DNA from: Skermanella aerolata KACC 11604
GTDB lineage: Bacteria > Pseudomonadota > Alphaproteobacteria > Azospirillales > Azospirillaceae
Reading direction: 5' to 3'
DNA: 64,000 nucleotides
NCBI RefSeq assembly: GCF_000936425.1
Contig: NZ_AVFK01000009.1
Location: 124,001 to 188,000 of the forward strand
Part shown: positions 27,909 to 39,489 of the stretch, in pieces
Position numbering within the stretch: the stretch's first letter is position 1
Layout: every line of letters starts with the position of its first letter
Made by a program: the position numbers and the translations under genes
Notes under the pieces: generated by a model
Databases searched by the model: none
What the model was told of the DNA's origin: nothing
What the model saw: the letters and a program-made list of their open reading frames with translations, nothing else

Positions 27909-28955
27909 ATGATGGCATTCAATGCACATGACCTGAAAATGGGGAGAGCGTCCGTGCCCGATGTGACCTTGCCGGACCCCGCCGAACTGGCGGCGATGCC
28001 TCCGGTACTGGGTGAACCTCCCCCAGCCATCGGCATGCTGAAATTGCCCGACGGCGCCATGATTCGGCACGCCTGCTGGGAACCGCCGCAGTCGCCCCGC
28101 GCCACGCTTCTGATGCTGAACGGCCGCTCCGAGTTCATCGAGAAATACGACGAGCTGGCGCGCGGCTGGACCGCGCGTGGATACCGGGTCTTCAGCCTGG
28201 ACTGGCGCGGCCAGGGACGCTCGACCCGCCCGCTGCCGCCGCCTCGCCAGCAGCGTCATTACCTGCCCGACTTCGAAGTGCTGGAGGAAGACCTTCAGTT
28301 CTTCCTGGAACGCATCGTCCTGCCCCGCCGCGCCGGACCGCTGGTGATCTACGCCCACTCGATGGGCGGCCACCTCGCTGCTCGCTTTCTGGCGACCGGC
28401 AGAAGGCACTTCGCCGCCGCCGTGCTGTCGGCGCCCATGACCGATATCAGCACCAACGGCGTGCCGCGTCCCATTGTGCGGGCGCTGTCCTCCATCATGA
28501 CCAGGATCGGGTTCGGCACCGCCTATGCGCCGGGACAGGGCGACTACGACCCGCGCGGGCACAGCTTCGAAAACAATCCCGTGACCCATGATCCCAAGCG
28601 CTGGGCCGTCCATCACCAGTGGTTCCGGACCCATCCGGAACTAAGGGTAGGCGGCGTCACCTGGGCATGGCTGAACGCCACCTTTCAGTCGGTCGATCTG
28701 CTGGCCCGGACCGAGACGGTAGCCGGCGTCGATCTGCCGATCCTGCTGCTCAGCCCGCAACAGGACCCGCTGATCCCTCCCGACTCGCATCGGAAGTTCT
28801 GCCTGCGCTATCACAACTGCACCGTGATCCGTTACCCGGAGTCCCGGCACGAGATCCTGATGGAAACCGACGACCTGCGCGACCGGGCCTGGGCCGACAT
28901 CGACCGCTTCCTGGAGCCGATCGTCGGTTCGTCCATCGAGGCCCAAGCCTCGTAG
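27909..28955 (+). CDS. Alpha/beta hydrolase (lysophospholipase/monoglyceride lipase-like)
   Basis: A 348-residue Hydrolase_4 (PldB-like) protein. The nucleophile elbow is AHSMGG with Ser151; the oxyanion region LNGRSEFIEKYDELA near 70-84 is typical of monoacylglycerol lipases; Asp and His of the triad are likely in LLSPQQDPLIPP and ESRHEILME. No signal peptide is evident. Start choice is weak: no good ribosome site precedes ATG 27909, and ATG 27939 is also possible. A type A repeat follows the stop. Confidence 0.87.
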   Translation: MMAFNAHDLKMGRASVPDVTLPDPAELAAMPPVLGEPPPAIGMLKLPDGAMIRHACWEPPQSPRATLLMLNGRSEFIEKYDELARGWTARGYRVFSLDWRGQGRSTRPLPPPRQQRHYLPDFEVLEEDLQFFLERIVLPRRAGPLVIYAHSMGGHLAARFLATGRRHFAAAVLSAPMTDISTNGVPRPIVRALSSIMTRIGFGTAYAPGQGDYDPRGHSFENNPVTHDPKRWAVHHQWFRTHPELRVGGVTWAWLNATFQSVDLLARTETVAGVDLPILLLSPQQDPLIPPDSHRKFCLRYHNCTVIRYPESRHEILMETDDLRDRAWADIDRFLEPIVGSSIEAQAS

Positions 28956-28978
28956 GTCGCCCTGAAGCAAAACGGCGG

Positions 28979-29079
28979 TGTTGGGCCACGGCCCAACCTA
29001 CGAAGCAGGAGCCTGTAGGTTGGGTCGTGGCCCAACAAACACTGTCCACACAGGTCAATGTCTTCGACCCCTGGTATAA
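28979..29079. repeat. Nested palindromic element, type A copy 2 (partial)
   Basis: The inner inverted repeat (28979-29001 with 29015-29037, one mismatch) matches the 24458-24515 palindrome. The terminal arm at 29053-29079 matches the left arm of copy 1 in reverse orientation at 26 of 27 positions. The opposite terminal arm is missing, so this copy looks truncated. It lies between the hydrolase and pyrE and may act in 3'-end formation. Confidence 0.75.
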
Positions 29080-29090
29080 AACCAAAAATC

Positions 29091-29792
29091 TTACGAAGCC
29101 GGATACTCCGCGACGCCGCCATGGGCGCCCGACCAATCGACCGGGCTGTTCAGGAACTTCTCGACTTCGCCCAGGGTGTGCGTGTCGAAGTAGTTGTTGT
29201 CCTTGGCGACCCGCAGCACGTCCCACCACGTCGCCAGCGCGTGCAGGCGCACGCCGATATTGGCCATGTTGGTGTGGCTCTGCGGGAAGATGCCGTAGTG
29301 GAACACGACGAAGGTATCCGTCACCAGGGCGCCGGCATCGCGCAGCGCCTGCACGAAGTTGATCTTGCTCTTGCCGTCGGTCGTCAGGTCCTCGACCAGC
29401 AGCGTGCGGGCGCCTTCCACCACGTCCCCCTCGATCTGGGCGTTCCGCCCAAAACCTTTGGGCTTCTTGCGAATATACTGCATCGGCAGGGCCAGACGGT
29501 CGGCGATCCAAGCGGCGAAGGGAATGCCCGCCGTCTCGCCGCCGGCGACGATGTCGATCGATTCGAACCCGATCTCCCGCGCCAGCGTGGCCGTCGCGAA
29601 GTCGATGACGGCGCCGCGAGCACGCGGATAGGAGATGATCTTGCGGCAGTCGATATAGACCGGGCTCGCCCAGCCGGACGTGAAGATGAAGGGTTTCTCG
29701 CCGTTGAAATGCACCGCCTTGATCTCGATCAGCATCTTGGCGGTGAGCGTGGCGATGTAGTCCGGGTCGTAAGTCGCGCTGAGCGGGGTCAT
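29091..29792 (-). CDS. pyrE: Orotate phosphoribosyltransferase PyrE
   Basis: A 233-residue type I phosphoribosyltransferase making OMP from orotate and PRPP. The PRPP-binding motif [14 protein letters not shown] and the flexible-loop region [16 protein letters not shown] are present; [15 protein letters not shown] near residue 40 binds orotate/PPi. It is longer than the E. coli enzyme by about 20 C-terminal residues. It lies 42 bases downstream of pyrC on the same strand, forming a pyrimidine pair. Confidence 0.95.
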   Translation of the reverse strand: MTPLSATYDPDYIATLTAKMLIEIKAVHFNGEKPFIFTSGWASPVYIDCRKIISYPRARGAVIDFATATLAREIGFESIDIVAGGETAGIPFAAWIADRLALPMQYIRKKPKGFGRNAQIEGDVVEGARTLLVEDLTTDGKSKINFVQALRDAGALVTDTFVVFHYGIFPQSHTNMANIGVRLHALATWWDVLRVAKDNNYFDTHTLGEVEKFLNSPVDWSGAHGGVAEYPAS

Positions 29793-29834
29793 GGGCTAAA
29801 TCCTAAAGGCGGGAGGCAAATGATAAGGACATCG

Positions 29835-30899
29835 TCAGTCGGCAAGGCGCCAGTTCAGGCGCTCGCCGCTCTGGAACGGCAAGACGGCGTCGCCGTCGGA
29901 CGACAGGACTATCTCGGGAACGATCTGGTCGGCGCGCTCCAGCGTCACGGTATCCTCGTTGACCGGCAATCCGTAGAAGCGCGGGCCGTTGAGGCTGGCG
30001 AAGGCCTCGAAGCGGTCGAGCGCTCCTTCCTCCGCGAAGACCTGGGCATAGACCTCGACGGCGGTCGGCGCCGTGAAGACCCCGGCGCAGCCGCAAGCGC
30101 TCTCCTTGGCGGTCAGCGGGTGCGGGGCAGAGTCGGTGCCGAGGAAGAACGGGGCAGCCCCGGAAGTAGCAGCGCGGCGAAGCGCCAGCCGGTGCCGTTC
30201 GCGCTTGGCGATGGGCAGGCAATACAGGTGCGGTCGGATGCCGCCCGCGAAGATATGGCTGCGGTTGATCACCAGATGATGGGCCGTGATGGTGGCGCCC
30301 AGCCGCCCGCTGGTGTCGGCGGAGACGAAATCCGCCGCCTCCTGCGTCGTGATATGCTCGAACACCACCTTCAGGCCTGGGAAGTCCTTCAGCAGCGGGA
30401 TCATGACCCGGTCGATGAACACCGCCTCGCGGTCGAAGATATCGACATCGGCGTCGGTAACCTCGCCATGGACCAGCAGCGGCATGCCGATCCGCTGCAT
30501 CCGCTCCAGCACGCCCGCGACCTTGGCAAGGTCGGTGACGCCGTGGGCCGAGTTGGTCGTGGCATGCGCCGGATACAGCTTCACGGCGGTAAAGACGCCG
30601 CTCTCGTGCCCGCGCGCGATCTCGTCCGCATCGGCGCCGTCGGTCAGATAGCAAGTCATCAGCGGCTGGAACGCCGATCCCGGCGGCAGGGCAGCCTTGA
30701 TCGCATCGGCATAGGCCGTCGCCTGCGCCACCGTCGTCACGGGCGGCTTCAGGTTCGGCATGATAATGGCGCGGCCGAACTGACGCGCGGTATACGGCAC
30801 GACAGCCTTCAGCATCGCGCCGTCGCGCAGATGCAGGTGCCAGTCGTCGGGGCGACGGATGGTCAGCGTGGTCGGCTCAGGCGTGGGCGTTGATGTCAT
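29835..30899 (-). CDS. pyrC: Dihydroorotase PyrC (class II)
   Basis: A 354-residue zinc amidohydrolase of the E. coli type, catalysing cyclisation of carbamoyl-aspartate. Metal ligands: His21 and His23 in WHLHLRDG, the carboxylated Lys107 in [13 protein letters not shown], His in VHGEVTD, His in TAHHLV and Asp in GTDSAPHP. Length is normal. It is divergent from hisS with a 183-base gap and leads the pyrC-pyrE pair. Confidence 0.96.
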   Translation of the reverse strand: MTSTPTPEPTTLTIRRPDDWHLHLRDGAMLKAVVPYTARQFGRAIIMPNLKPPVTTVAQATAYADAIKAALPPGSAFQPLMTCYLTDGADADEIARGHESGVFTAVKLYPAHATTNSAHGVTDLAKVAGVLERMQRIGMPLLVHGEVTDADVDIFDREAVFIDRVMIPLLKDFPGLKVVFEHITTQEAADFVSADTSGRLGATITAHHLVINRSHIFAGGIRPHLYCLPIAKRERHRLALRRAATSGAAPFFLGTDSAPHPLTAKESACGCAGVFTAPTAVEVYAQVFAEEGALDRFEAFASLNGPRFYGLPVNEDTVTLERADQIVPEIVLSSDGDAVLPFQSGERLNWRLAD

Positions 30900-31082
30900 C
30901 GGCGTTGCATATCCGGTCCGGCTGGCGGGCTATGGGTCGCGTTTTAGAAGCTTTATGCCGCGGGCTCAACCGGCTTGCTCGTTGGGTCTGGTTTGCGCCG
31001 CCCCGTCGAACCCGCTAGATTGGCGCGCCTGCACGGATTTTCCGTTTTTTTGCCCCGAAGACGTTGACCAGAAGAAGCTGAA

Positions 31083-32432
31083 ATGAGCCTGATCCAAGCC
31101 AAAACCCCGCCCGGCGTGATGGAACTGCTGCCCAGGGACCAGATCGCCTTCCAGCATTTTCTGGACACCATCCGGCGCGGGTATGAGCGGTTCGGCTTCC
31201 TGCCGGTCGAAACTCCCGTCTTCGAGACGGTCGACGTCCTGCTGACCAAGACCGGCGGCGAGACCGAGAAGCAGATCTATTTCGTACAAAGCACCGGCTC
31301 GCTCCAGCAGGCCAAGGCCCCGGAACTGGCTCTGCGCTTCGACCTCACCGTGCCGCTGGCCCGCTATGTCGCGGAGCACGAACACGATCTGGCCTTCCCC
31401 TTCCGCCGCTATCAGATCCAGCGGGTCTACCGGGGCGAGCGGGCGCAAAAGGGCCGCTTCCGCGAATTCTATCAATGCGACATCGATGTGATCGGCAAGG
31501 ACAGTCTGCCGGTCGCCTATGACGCCGAGATGCCGGCGGTGATCTACCACGTCTTCCGTGAGCTGAACGTCGGCGGCTTCACGATCAACTTCAACAACCG
31601 AAAGCTCCTGGCCGGCCTGTTCGAGAACTTCTCGCTGGAAGACGGCGAGCGCCGCAAGCTGGCGCTCCGCGAGATCGACAAGATGGACAAGATCGGCCGG
31701 GACAAGGTGATCGACAGCCTGACCGGCGGCGACATCGCCCTGGACCGCGACCTTGCCGTCCGCTTGCTCGACGCCATCGGCCTGACCGGCAGCAACGCCG
31801 AGATCGTGGCGGCGCTCGAAGCGATGCCAGGCGACAGCGAGCTGTTCCACCAGGGCCTCTCCGAGCTGAAAGCGGTGCTGGAAGGCCTCCGCGCGCTCCA
31901 GGTCCCGGAAGAGTTCGTCAAGATCAACCCGGCCATCGCGCGGGGCCTGGACTACTACACCGGCACCGTCTACGAGACCTTCCTGAACGACTTCCCCGGC
32001 GTCGGCAGCGTCTGCTCCGGCGGCCGCTACGACAATCTGGCGAGCCACTACACCAAATCGAAGCTGCCGGGCGTCGGCATCTCGATCGGCGCCACCCGGC
32101 TGTTCTACCAGTTGAAGGAAGCGGGAGTCATCAAGGCGGACCGCAGCACCAGCGCCGTCTTGGTGACCCAGCTCGACCCGTCGCTCTCCGCCGACTACCT
32201 TGCCATCGCCGCCGACCTCCGCGCCGCCGGCATCAACACCGAGGTCCAGTTCGAAGCGTCCAAGATCGCCAAGCAACTGAAATACGCCGACCGAGCTGGC
32301 ATCCGCTTCGCCGTCCTGATGGGCACCGACGAACAGGCACGCGGCACGGTCACGTTGAAGGATCTGACCAAGGCAGAACAGCATGACGTACCCCGCGCGG
32401 AGCTGGCGGAGCGGGTGCGCGGGTTGCTTTAG
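31083..32432 (+). CDS. hisS: Histidyl-tRNA synthetase
   Basis: A 449-residue class II synthetase charging tRNA-His. Motif 2 ([23 protein letters not shown]) and the histidine-specific loops [16 protein letters not shown] and CSGGRYDNL are present, followed by a C-terminal anticodon-binding domain (from about 355). The TAG stop lies within the first unit of a 13-bp tandem repeat. Confidence 0.95.
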   Translation: MSLIQAKTPPGVMELLPRDQIAFQHFLDTIRRGYERFGFLPVETPVFETVDVLLTKTGGETEKQIYFVQSTGSLQQAKAPELALRFDLTVPLARYVAEHEHDLAFPFRRYQIQRVYRGERAQKGRFREFYQCDIDVIGKDSLPVAYDAEMPAVIYHVFRELNVGGFTINFNNRKLLAGLFENFSLEDGERRKLALREIDKMDKIGRDKVIDSLTGGDIALDRDLAVRLLDAIGLTGSNAEIVAALEAMPGDSELFHQGLSELKAVLEGLRALQVPEEFVKINPAIARGLDYYTGTVYETFLNDFPGVGSVCSGGRYDNLASHYTKSKLPGVGISIGATRLFYQLKEAGVIKADRSTSAVLVTQLDPSLSADYLAIAADLRAAGINTEVQFEASKIAKQLKYADRAGIRFAVLMGTDEQARGTVTLKDLTKAEQHDVPRAELAERVRGLL

Positions 32433-32469
32433 CCATCAGCTACAGCCATTAGCTACAGCCATTAGCTAC
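32431..32469 (+). repeat. 13-bp tandem repeat at the hisS stop
   Basis: Three adjacent units of AGCCATTAGCTAC (32431, 32444, 32457; the first has one difference). The first two bases of the array belong to the hisS stop codon. Copy number could vary between strains. Confidence 0.9.
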
Positions 32470-32488
32470 GCCCGCAGTCCGGAACGCT

Positions 32489-32591
32489 GGATGTCGGGCT
32501 GAAGAGGCCCGACCTACGGATGACGCTGACCGAAAACCCGAGTGCCGACAAGGGATCAAGCCGTAGGTCGGGCCTCTTCAGCCCGACATCC
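32489..32591. repeat. Long inverted repeat, type B copy 2
   Basis: Perfect 31-bp arms (32489-32519 and 32561-32591) with a 41-base spacer, built on GTAGGTCGGG...CCCGACATCC. The right flank to about 32628 matches the left half of the type B element at 24312, including GTCAATGCCGTTGG. A transcript would fold into a very stable stem, which could end hisS transcription. Confidence 0.85.
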
Positions 32592-32615
32592 TTGCCGGAA
32601 ATCATCGGTCAATCG

Positions 32616-32818
32616 TCAATGCCGTTGGGATGAGGCGTCCACATACCGCCGAACCTCCAGCATGAATGGGATGCCGCCCTCGATCATCGCTTCGACCGGG
32701 GAAAGGTTCTGGAACAGCGGCCCGTATTGCGGAGCCGGGGCCAGCGGTCCGCCATCGCCTGATCGAACAGCAGGTTCCGCCCTCTGAAAACGCCGATCAA
32801 AGCCGAGGCCTTCCGACA

Positions 32819-32819
<1 letters not shown>
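32616..32819 (-). CDS. Small hypothetical protein coupled to ABC ATPase
   Basis: A possible 67-residue protein whose ATG overlaps the stop of the upstream ABC ATPase gene by one base (TGATG), the same coupling seen elsewhere in this operon. It is not membrane-like; it contains the stretch APAPQYGPLFQNLSPVEAM and a charged end. I do not recognise the family. It ends next to a palindromic repeat, so it may be a gene truncated by that element, or chance coding. Confidence 0.35.
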
Positions 32820-33504
<685 letters not shown>

Positions 33505-33508
<4 letters not shown>

Positions 33509-34755
33509 GCCGCACCCCGGATGATATCGACGGGGTTGGCCGCCGCCGCCCGCCGTGCCGGTATCCAGGCAGCCACCGCAGATGCTACCAGCGAGAACAT
33601 GCCGCCGATCCAGTAATGGCTCAGCGACCACGCCAGGAAGAAGCGGTCGTTGCGCACCATCCCGCCGACGTCGAACCGGATGCTGCCCAGCAGCGAGGTC
33701 AGGCCGAAGCCGATGATCCAGCCGAGCACCGCGCCGATCATCCCGATCATCAGCCCCTGCATCAGGAAGGTCCGGCGGATGTCCGCCTCCGTCAGGCCGA
33801 TGCTCTTCAGGATCGCGATGTCCCGCGACTTCTCGTACACCACGGTCGAAATGATGTTGTAGATGCCGAAGGCCGCCACGATCATGATAGCGCCCACGGT
33901 CGAGTACATGATGGCGTTCTGGATGCGGAAAACGCCGAAGACGCCCTCGTTCGCCTCCTGCCAGCTTTCGGTGCGGTAGCCGTAGAGCGCCTCGATCCGC
34001 GCCGCCACCTCGCGCGCCGCATCCACCTCCATCAGCCGTATTCGGATCTGGTTGATGACATTGGCGCGCGACTGGAGGATCTGGGCCTTCTTCAGCAGGA
34101 TATACGCCTGCCCCTCGTCCAGGCTGACGATGCCGGTGCGGAACAGCCCGACCACCTTGACCCGCAAGATCACCCCGGCGGGAGAGATCGCGTTGAGGCT
34201 GTCGCCCATCTTGGCGCCCAGCTTGCTCGCCAGCCCCAGCCCCATGACGATGCCGTTGGCCGCACTCGCCAGATCGGTCAAGTGGCCCTCCACCATATCG
34301 TCCTCCAGCTGGGTGACGCGGACCTCCCGCTCGGGAACGATGCCGATCGCAACGGCGCTCTTGTCGGCGCTGCCGTAGCGCAGGATCACCGGCCCGTCGA
34401 GGGAGGGCGCCACCGACAGCCCCGGCCATTCCGACAGGGCCGATACGATCGTGCCCGCCTTGCGGATGCCCCGGATCTCGTCCCTCGGCTTCAGCCCGTG
34501 CAGCAGCACGGCGCCGCCCCGGAAGGCCGCCGCGACCGGCTGGACCGCCGGTTCGCGGAACTGGTCGCGGACGGTGATATGGGGGGAGGCGTTGATCACG
34601 GTATCGACGAAGTAGCCCTGGAACCCCTGCATCAGCGCCGCCATGGCGATGAAGAACCCTACCCCCAGCGCCACCCCCAGGACCGACACGATGGTTTGCC
34701 GCTTGCGCCCCAGGATATGGGTCAGCGCCAGATCGAGGAGCAGCGGACGGGCCAT
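33505..34755 (-). CDS. ABC transporter permease (FtsX/MacB-like)
   Basis: A 416-residue membrane protein with the MacB topology: one helix near residues 20-42, a large periplasmic domain, then three helices in the last third ending in PARRAAAANPVDIIRGAA, a classic FtsX/LolC/MacB C-terminus. It would couple ATP hydrolysis to export or envelope transport together with the adjacent adaptor. Start 34755 lies 16 bases after the adaptor's stop. Confidence 0.93.
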
Positions 34756-34771
34756 GACGGCACCTCTTGCG

Positions 34772-35782
34772 TTACTGTTTCAACCGCACCGGCGAACCGT
34801 CGTCAAGCGCCGCCGGCGGATCGATCACTACGGTATCGCCCTCCGCCAGACCGTCGCGGATCTCCACGACGCCCTGCCCGACCACGCCCATCACGACCGC
34901 CCGCCGCACGGCCCGTCCCTCGACCAGCACGAAGACGTGGCCGCCGGACAGGGCCCCCTGCGGCACCAGCAGCGCCGCGTCTTCCCGCCGCACGACGATG
35001 TTGCTCTCCACCGTCATGCCGATCATCAGCGGCGTCTCTGGAGGCAGGCCGATCCGGACGCGATAGCTCTTGTTGACCGGATCGCCCTTGGGCGTGATGT
35101 CGGCGACCTTCCCGTCCAGGATGCGTCCCGAGAACGCATCGGCCTTGATCAGCGCCGGCTGGCCGACCGTCACCAGCGGGATATCCTCCTCGTCGACCTC
35201 CGCCTCGATCCGCAGCGGGCTGTCCCGTCCGATCCAGAAAAGCACGTCCTCCGGCCGGGCGGTTTCCCCGACCTCGCCGTCGCGGCGCAGCACGGTTCCG
35301 TCCATCGGTGAGCGCAGCACATGGTCCTCGACCCGCTGGCGCGCGGCATTGAGGGTGGCGGCGGTTTGATCGAGCTGGCTGCGGGCACGTTCCTCGACCT
35401 GCGTCGTCGTGACGCCCCGCCGCGCCAGTTCGGATACCCGCTCCAGTTCCGACCGCAGGAAGCGCAGTTCGGCTTCCAGCTGTGCTACCAGCGCCCGGAG
35501 TTCCCGGTCGTCCAGCCGCATCAGGATCTGGCCGGTCTTGACCTCGTCGCCCTCGCGCGCCTCGACCGAGGCGATCCGCCCGGTCCCCAGCGGCTGAACC
35601 TTGGCCCAGGACACCGGCTCCACCGTGCCGCTGGCATAGACGGCCTCGACCGCAGGACCGCGCGTCACCGTCGCCGTCGCCACCGCCGGCGTCCCGTAGA
35701 AGCGCTGGAAAAGTCCGAAGGCGAGGATAGCGCAGACCAGGAGGAAGCTTGTTATGAGAAATCTACGTCTTATCCTGTGCAT
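34772..35782 (-). CDS. Periplasmic adaptor (HlyD/MacA family)
   Basis: A 336-residue membrane-fusion protein: an N-terminal anchor (about residues 8-25), split lipoyl domain (AREGDEVKTGQILMRLDD and LRSPMDGTVLRRDGE), a coiled-coil hairpin (about 85-150) and beta-barrel domains. It should bridge the ABC permease to an outer-membrane channel. No TolC-like gene is present in the operon. First gene of the operon; divergent from the 35851 gene. Confidence 0.92.
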   Translation of the reverse strand: MHRIRRRFLITSFLLVCAILAFGLFQRFYGTPAVATATVTRGPAVEAVYASGTVEPVSWAKVQPLGTGRIASVEAREGDEVKTGQILMRLDDRELRALVAQLEAELRFLRSELERVSELARRGVTTTQVEERARSQLDQTAATLNAARQRVEDHVLRSPMDGTVLRRDGEVGETARPEDVLFWIGRDSPLRIEAEVDEEDIPLVTVGQPALIKADAFSGRILDGKVADITPKGDPVNKSYRVRIGLPPETPLMIGMTVESNIVVRREDAALLVPQGALSGGHVFVLVEGRAVRRAVVMGVVGQGVVEIRDGLAEGDTVVIDPPAALDDGSPVRLKQ

Positions 35783-35850
35783 CTATCCGCCGATGGCCGT
35801 TCCAGCTCTTCACACCCCTCAATATAGGGCAAGGATCGCCCAAGCGTGCC

Positions 35851-36318
35851 ATGATCCAGAACAAACCGGCGAGCGGCGCATTGACCCAGCATCCATTCGA
35901 CCCTTCCACGGTCCCTCCCGCAATCCTCGTCCACGGCATCGGCGACCTGCGCGCCGCCCTCGAAGCCGCCTCGATCCTCGGCCACCCGCTGACCGTGCTG
36001 AGCATCCCCGGCGCCGCCGGTTCCGCCGGCCCGGCCTGGTTCCACGCCCTGATTCAAGCTGGCCAAGCCGAGTTCCCCCACGTCCCCCTGACCGGAGTGC
36101 TCGACTGCGCCGACCAGCCGGGGCACGCCCTGGCGGCACTCCGCGCCGGCTGCCGCGACCTTCTGCTGCACGAATCGGTGCCGGCGTGGCCGCGCGTCCA
36201 GGCCATCGCGGAAGCCTCCGCAGCCCGTCTCTACCGCTCGCGCGGCCCCATCTTCGATCCGCGCTTCTTCCGGGAACCCATCGGAGCGTGCCGTGAGTGG
36301 CTCGCGGTAAACCCATAG
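35851..36318 (+). CDS. Conserved-type hypothetical protein
   Basis: A 155-residue cytoplasmic protein of unknown function. It has regular alternating alpha/beta character (PAILVHGIGDLRAAL, LTVLSIPGAAGSAGPAWF, HVPLTGVLDCADQPGHALAA), suggesting a small Rossmann-like fold. Codon use matches neighbouring core genes, supporting a real gene. It lies 86 bases before the aldolase gene on the same strand and may share its transcript. Confidence 0.7.
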   Translation: MIQNKPASGALTQHPFDPSTVPPAILVHGIGDLRAALEAASILGHPLTVLSIPGAAGSAGPAWFHALIQAGQAEFPHVPLTGVLDCADQPGHALAALRAGCRDLLLHESVPAWPRVQAIAEASAARLYRSRGPIFDPRFFREPIGACREWLAVNP

Positions 36319-36404
36319 GAGGCAACGACGCGGCGTTGCAAATGCGGCCGCAAAAGGCTATGGAAAGCCGAAATTTCCGACTAAAACCAATCGGGACCTG
36401 GACC

Positions 36405-37334
36405 ATGAAGATCACGCGCCGCGTCAAAGAGATCCTCGCCAACTACGAGAGCGACAATCCGGGTACAAAGGGCAATCTGGCCCGCATCCTGATGGAAGGC
36501 CGCCTCGGTGGTACCGGCAAGATGATCATCCTGCCGGTGGACCAGGGCTTCGAGCATGGCCCGGCGCGCAGCTTCGCGCCCAATCCCGCCGGCTATGACC
36601 CCCACTACCATTACCAGATGGCGATCGACGCCGGTCTGAACGCCTATGCCGCCCCCCTCGGCCCGCTCGAGGCCGGTGCCGACACATTCGCCGGCGCGAT
36701 CCCGACCATCCTGAAGATGAACAGCGCCAACAGCCTGTCCCGTCAGAAGGAAGGCGCCGATCAGGCCGTGACCTCCAGCGTCCAGGACGCACTCCGTCTG
36801 GGCTGCGCCGCGATCGGCTTCACGATCTATCCCGGCTCCGACGCCATGTACGACCAGTACGAGGAGATCCGGGAGCTGAGCGCCGAAGCGAAGAGCTACG
36901 GTATCCCGACCGTCCTGTGGTCCTATCCGCGTGGCGGCAACGTCACCAAGGAAGGCGAGCTGGCGGTCGACATCATCGCCTACGCCGCCCACATGGCGGC
37001 CCTGCTCGGCGCCCACATCATCAAGGTCAAGCTGCCGAACGACTACCTGGAAAACGCCGAGGCCAAGAAGGTTTATCTGGAGCGCCAGATCGCGACCGGC
37101 ACCCTGCCGGAGCGCGTCCGCCACGTGATGCAGTCGTGCTTCAACGGCCGCCGCATCGTCGTGTTCTCGGGCGGCGCCCACAAGGGCGAGGATGCCATTT
37201 TCGACGACGCCCGCGCGATCCGCGACGGCGGCGGCAATGGCTCGATCATCGGCCGCAACAGCTTCCAGCGGTCGCGTGAAGACGCGCTGGTCCTGCTCGA
37301 CCGTCTGGTCAAGATCTACCTCGGGAAGGAATAA
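36405..37334 (+). CDS. fbaB: Fructose-bisphosphate aldolase class I (FbaB/DhnA type)
   Basis: A 309-residue archaeal-type class I aldolase that cleaves fructose 1,6-bisphosphate by a Schiff base. PVDQGFEHGPARSF near the N-terminus, LWSYPRGGNVTKEG and the lysine in HIIKVKLPND (likely Schiff base) support it, with FSGGAHKGED and GGNGSIIGRNSFQR forming the phosphate site. ATG 36405 is chosen because the 36 upstream in-frame codons lack family similarity. Confidence 0.93.
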   Translation: MKITRRVKEILANYESDNPGTKGNLARILMEGRLGGTGKMIILPVDQGFEHGPARSFAPNPAGYDPHYHYQMAIDAGLNAYAAPLGPLEAGADTFAGAIPTILKMNSANSLSRQKEGADQAVTSSVQDALRLGCAAIGFTIYPGSDAMYDQYEEIRELSAEAKSYGIPTVLWSYPRGGNVTKEGELAVDIIAYAAHMAALLGAHIIKVKLPNDYLENAEAKKVYLERQIATGTLPERVRHVMQSCFNGRRIVVFSGGAHKGEDAIFDDARAIRDGGGNGSIIGRNSFQRSREDALVLLDRLVKIYLGKE

Positions 37335-37346
37335 CTCCCCGAGTTT

Positions 37347-37376
37347 CCCGCTCCCCGGCACCAGCCGGGGAGCGGG
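37347..37376 (+). terminator. Strong hairpin after fbaB
   Basis: A perfect 13-bp GC stem (37347-37359 with 37364-37376) and loop ACCA follow the aldolase stop. There is no T-tract, so it may be an mRNA-stabilising stem rather than a rho-independent terminator. Confidence 0.5.
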
Positions 37377-37403
37377 TCAATTCCCTGCCGGAGTTTTCCC
37401 AAA

Positions 37404-38039
37404 ATGGCGGATTGCCGTCTCTACATCTGCACGCCGCCGGCTCTCGACCCCGCCACCTTCGCGCCCCTGCTCGAACAGGCCTTGGACGGCGGCGACGTCG
37501 CCTGTCTCCAGTTGCGGCTGAAGGATGTCGATGACGACACGGTCCGCCGCGCCATCGACGTCCTGCGCCCGATCACCCAGTCGCGCGACGTCGCCTTCAT
37601 CTTGAACGACCGCCCCGATCTGGCGGCCGAGACCGGCTGCGACGGCGTCCATGTCGGCCAGACCGACTGGCCCTACGCCAAGGCGCGCAAGGCCGTCGGC
37701 GCCAATGCCATCGTCGGTGTGACCTGCCACGACAGCCGCCATCTAGCGATGGAAGCGGCGGAAGCCGGGGCCGACTACGTCGCCTTCGGCGCCTTCTATC
37801 CCACGACGACCAAGCCCTCCCACTACCGGCCCGAGCCGGAGCTGCTGGAGTGGTGGTCCGAAATGATGGAAGTCCCCTGCGTCGCCATCGGCGGCATCAC
37901 CGCCGAGAACTGCGCCCCGCTGGTCCAAGCCGGCGCCGACTTCATCTGCGTCGTCACGGCGGTCTGGAACCACCCCGAAGGCCCGGGCGCCGGCGTCAAG
38001 GCGCTCAACGCCGCGATCGAAGCAGCGGCGGCAGGCTGA
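37404..38039 (+). CDS. thiE: Thiamine phosphate synthase-family protein ThiE
   Basis: A 211-residue TIM-barrel protein. [40 protein letters not shown] and VGVTCHDS match ThiE, which joins HMP-PP and HET-P to thiamine phosphate; [12 protein letters not shown] and [14 protein letters not shown] are the C-terminal phosphate site. No TPP riboswitch or other thi gene is nearby. It converges with aspC. Confidence 0.92.
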   Translation: MADCRLYICTPPALDPATFAPLLEQALDGGDVACLQLRLKDVDDDTVRRAIDVLRPITQSRDVAFILNDRPDLAAETGCDGVHVGQTDWPYAKARKAVGANAIVGVTCHDSRHLAMEAAEAGADYVAFGAFYPTTTKPSHYRPEPELLEWWSEMMEVPCVAIGGITAENCAPLVQAGADFICVVTAVWNHPEGPGAGVKALNAAIEAAAAG

Positions 38040-38067
38040 GCCCGCCGCCGCCGTACCGTCCGGCCGA

Positions 38068-39318
<1,251 letters not shown>

Positions 39319-39489
39319 CTACGCCGCGCGCCGGAATGTGGCAAGCGTCGGCGGCGCAACCCGGATAGGCGGCGAATGCGCCCAAGGCCCCCGAGCGCTC
39401 TATCCTCTATCGACATCGACCTATCCATTATGGTACAATTTTAGCCTATTGCAGTATTTCATTGCGGGAATGACGGGAACATCAGACCT

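Noticed and set aside
37335-37403. TPP riboswitch before thiE
   Set aside because: The gap is only 69 bases, is filled by a simple hairpin and lacks the conserved thi-box bases.
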